Assembly: GCF_000686725.1 (NCBI RefSeq)
Contig: NZ_KK366007.1
Span: 124,001-188,000, forward strand
DNA: 64,000 nucleotides
DNA from: Clostridium akagii DSM 12554
GTDB lineage: Bacteria; Bacillota; Clostridia; Clostridiales; Clostridiaceae
Direction of reading: 5' to 3'
Translations under genes and position numbers: made by a program
The notes under the pieces: generated by a model
Told to the model about the DNA's origin: nothing
Seen by the model: only the letters and a program-made list of their open reading frames with translations
Databases searched by the model: none
In this document: one piece after another, positions 63,514-64,000 of the stretch
Numbering within the stretch: the stretch's first letter is position 1
Layout: each line of letters begins with the position of its first letter

Positions 63514-64000
63514 TTAACAAAATTCGTAAAGCACTTTTCCTAAGCGTTTAATTCCTTCAATAATCCTGTCATCTGGCATGTTTGAATAATTCAATCTAAA
63601 AGTATTTTTGAATCCACCATTTGGAAAGAAAGGGTTACCTGGAACAAAAGCAACGTTATTGGCTATTGATTTAGTAAATACTTCAGTTGAATCAACATTA
63701 GAAGGTAATTCAACCCAAATAAATAAGCCACCATCTGGTAAGGTGTATTCAATATTTTTTGGAAAATAATTTTTAATGCATTGAATCATTAGCTCTCTTC
63801 TGTGTTTGTATACTTCTTTGATTTTATCTATGTGTTCTTCAATATCATACATTTCCATATATTTATAGGTCATGATTTGAGAGAAGATGTTTGTATGTAA
63901 ATCAACATTTTGTTTGAATGGAACATAATGTTCTAAAAATGATGTGTCTGCACATATCCATCCAATTCTTAAACCAGGAGCAAATATTTTTGAAAATGTA
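63514..64000 (-). CDS. PLP-dependent aminotransferase (class I/II, 2-aminoadipate/MocR-like), C-terminal part
   Basis: The frame is open from the window edge to the stop at 63514, giving the last 161 residues or so. FSKIFAPGLRIGWI carries the PLP lysine; then QNVDLHTNIFSQIM, LPDGGLFIWVELPS, VAFVPGNPFF and NTFRLNYSNMPDDRI, all typical of the LysN/2-aminoadipate aminotransferase branch of fold type I. The N-terminal half, which would show whether a MocR-type DNA-binding domain is fused, lies beyond 64000. Confidence 0.88.
   Translation of the reverse strand, partial: TFSKIFAPGLRIGWICADTSFLEHYVPFKQNVDLHTNIFSQIMTYKYMEMYDIEEHIDKIKEVYKHRRELMIQCIKNYFPKNIEYTLPDGGLFIWVELPSNVDSTEVFTKSIANNVAFVPGNPFFPNGGFKNTFRLNYSNMPDDRIIEGIKRLGKVLYEFC

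Overview
The window is AT-rich, densely coded DNA from a low-GC Firmicute, most likely Clostridium sensu stricto. The clues are frequent TTG/GTG starts with strong GGAGG sites, an anaerobic (cbi-type) cobalamin pathway, a desulfoferrodoxin, a clostridial thiolase, L-box and T-box leaders, and Spo0A-type boxes. I see no rRNA, tRNA, CRISPR array, IS element or phage module.

Layout. 1-1.4 kb (minus): threonine branch operon (ACT regulator, thrB, start of hom). 1.7-9 kb (plus): ftsH overlapping a HelD-type helicase, a MATE exporter, and a membrane protein of probable glycosyltransferase type. 9-16.5 kb: M18 aminopeptidase, CDF metal exporter, a small protein, the lysine-riboswitch-controlled lysC-lysA pair, and a CNNM/CBS/CorC membrane protein. 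16.7-25.3 kb: one 2840-residue cyclic beta-1,2-glucan synthase. 25.5-33.7 kb: MarR/MFS pair with matching palindromic operators, desulfoferrodoxin, T-box trpS, a HAD phosphatase, prfC with an unusual leader, and a PAP2 membrane protein. 33.8-40.7 kb: TetR plus EmrAB-like efflux, TetR plus thiolase, and mntH. 40.8-55.4 kb: a cobalamin riboswitch followed by hemB, cbiK, cbiP, cbiB, cobD, cobO, cbiA, cbiC, cbiD, cbiE, cbiT, cbiL, cbiF, cbiG, cbiH and cbiJ. This covers nearly the whole corrin-ring pathway; sirohydrochlorin synthesis and the cobU/S/T/C nucleotide-loop steps are absent here. 55.4-58.7 kb: two tiny proteins, a GAF-GGDEF cyclase and tyrS. 59-62.5 kb (minus): an apparent RiPP-type cluster. 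63.5-64 kb: the C-terminal part of an aminotransferase.

The most interesting region is 59-63.1 kb. A 34-codon gene absent from simple ORF calls (62508 to 62404) has an acidic leader and a C-terminal tail of alternating beta-branched residues. It is followed on the same strand by a hairpin, a B12-binding radical SAM protein and an MFS exporter. Upstream lie an 18-bp perfect palindrome and two Spo0A-box matches. I infer an undescribed modified-peptide system. It may use the cobalamin made by the neighbouring operon.

Other points: three genes (cbiG, the radical SAM gene, the MFS gene) are each one base out of frame at an A/T homopolymer that would read correctly at length 8. The cobalamin riboswitch carries a roughly 58-nt insertion in a normally tiny conserved loop, and the insertion resembles a dispersed palindromic repeat of this genome. 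The prfC leader has a perfect ribosome site followed by ATG-TAG. Short ACAAGTG-type repeats lie directly after many stop codons and are often built into terminators.
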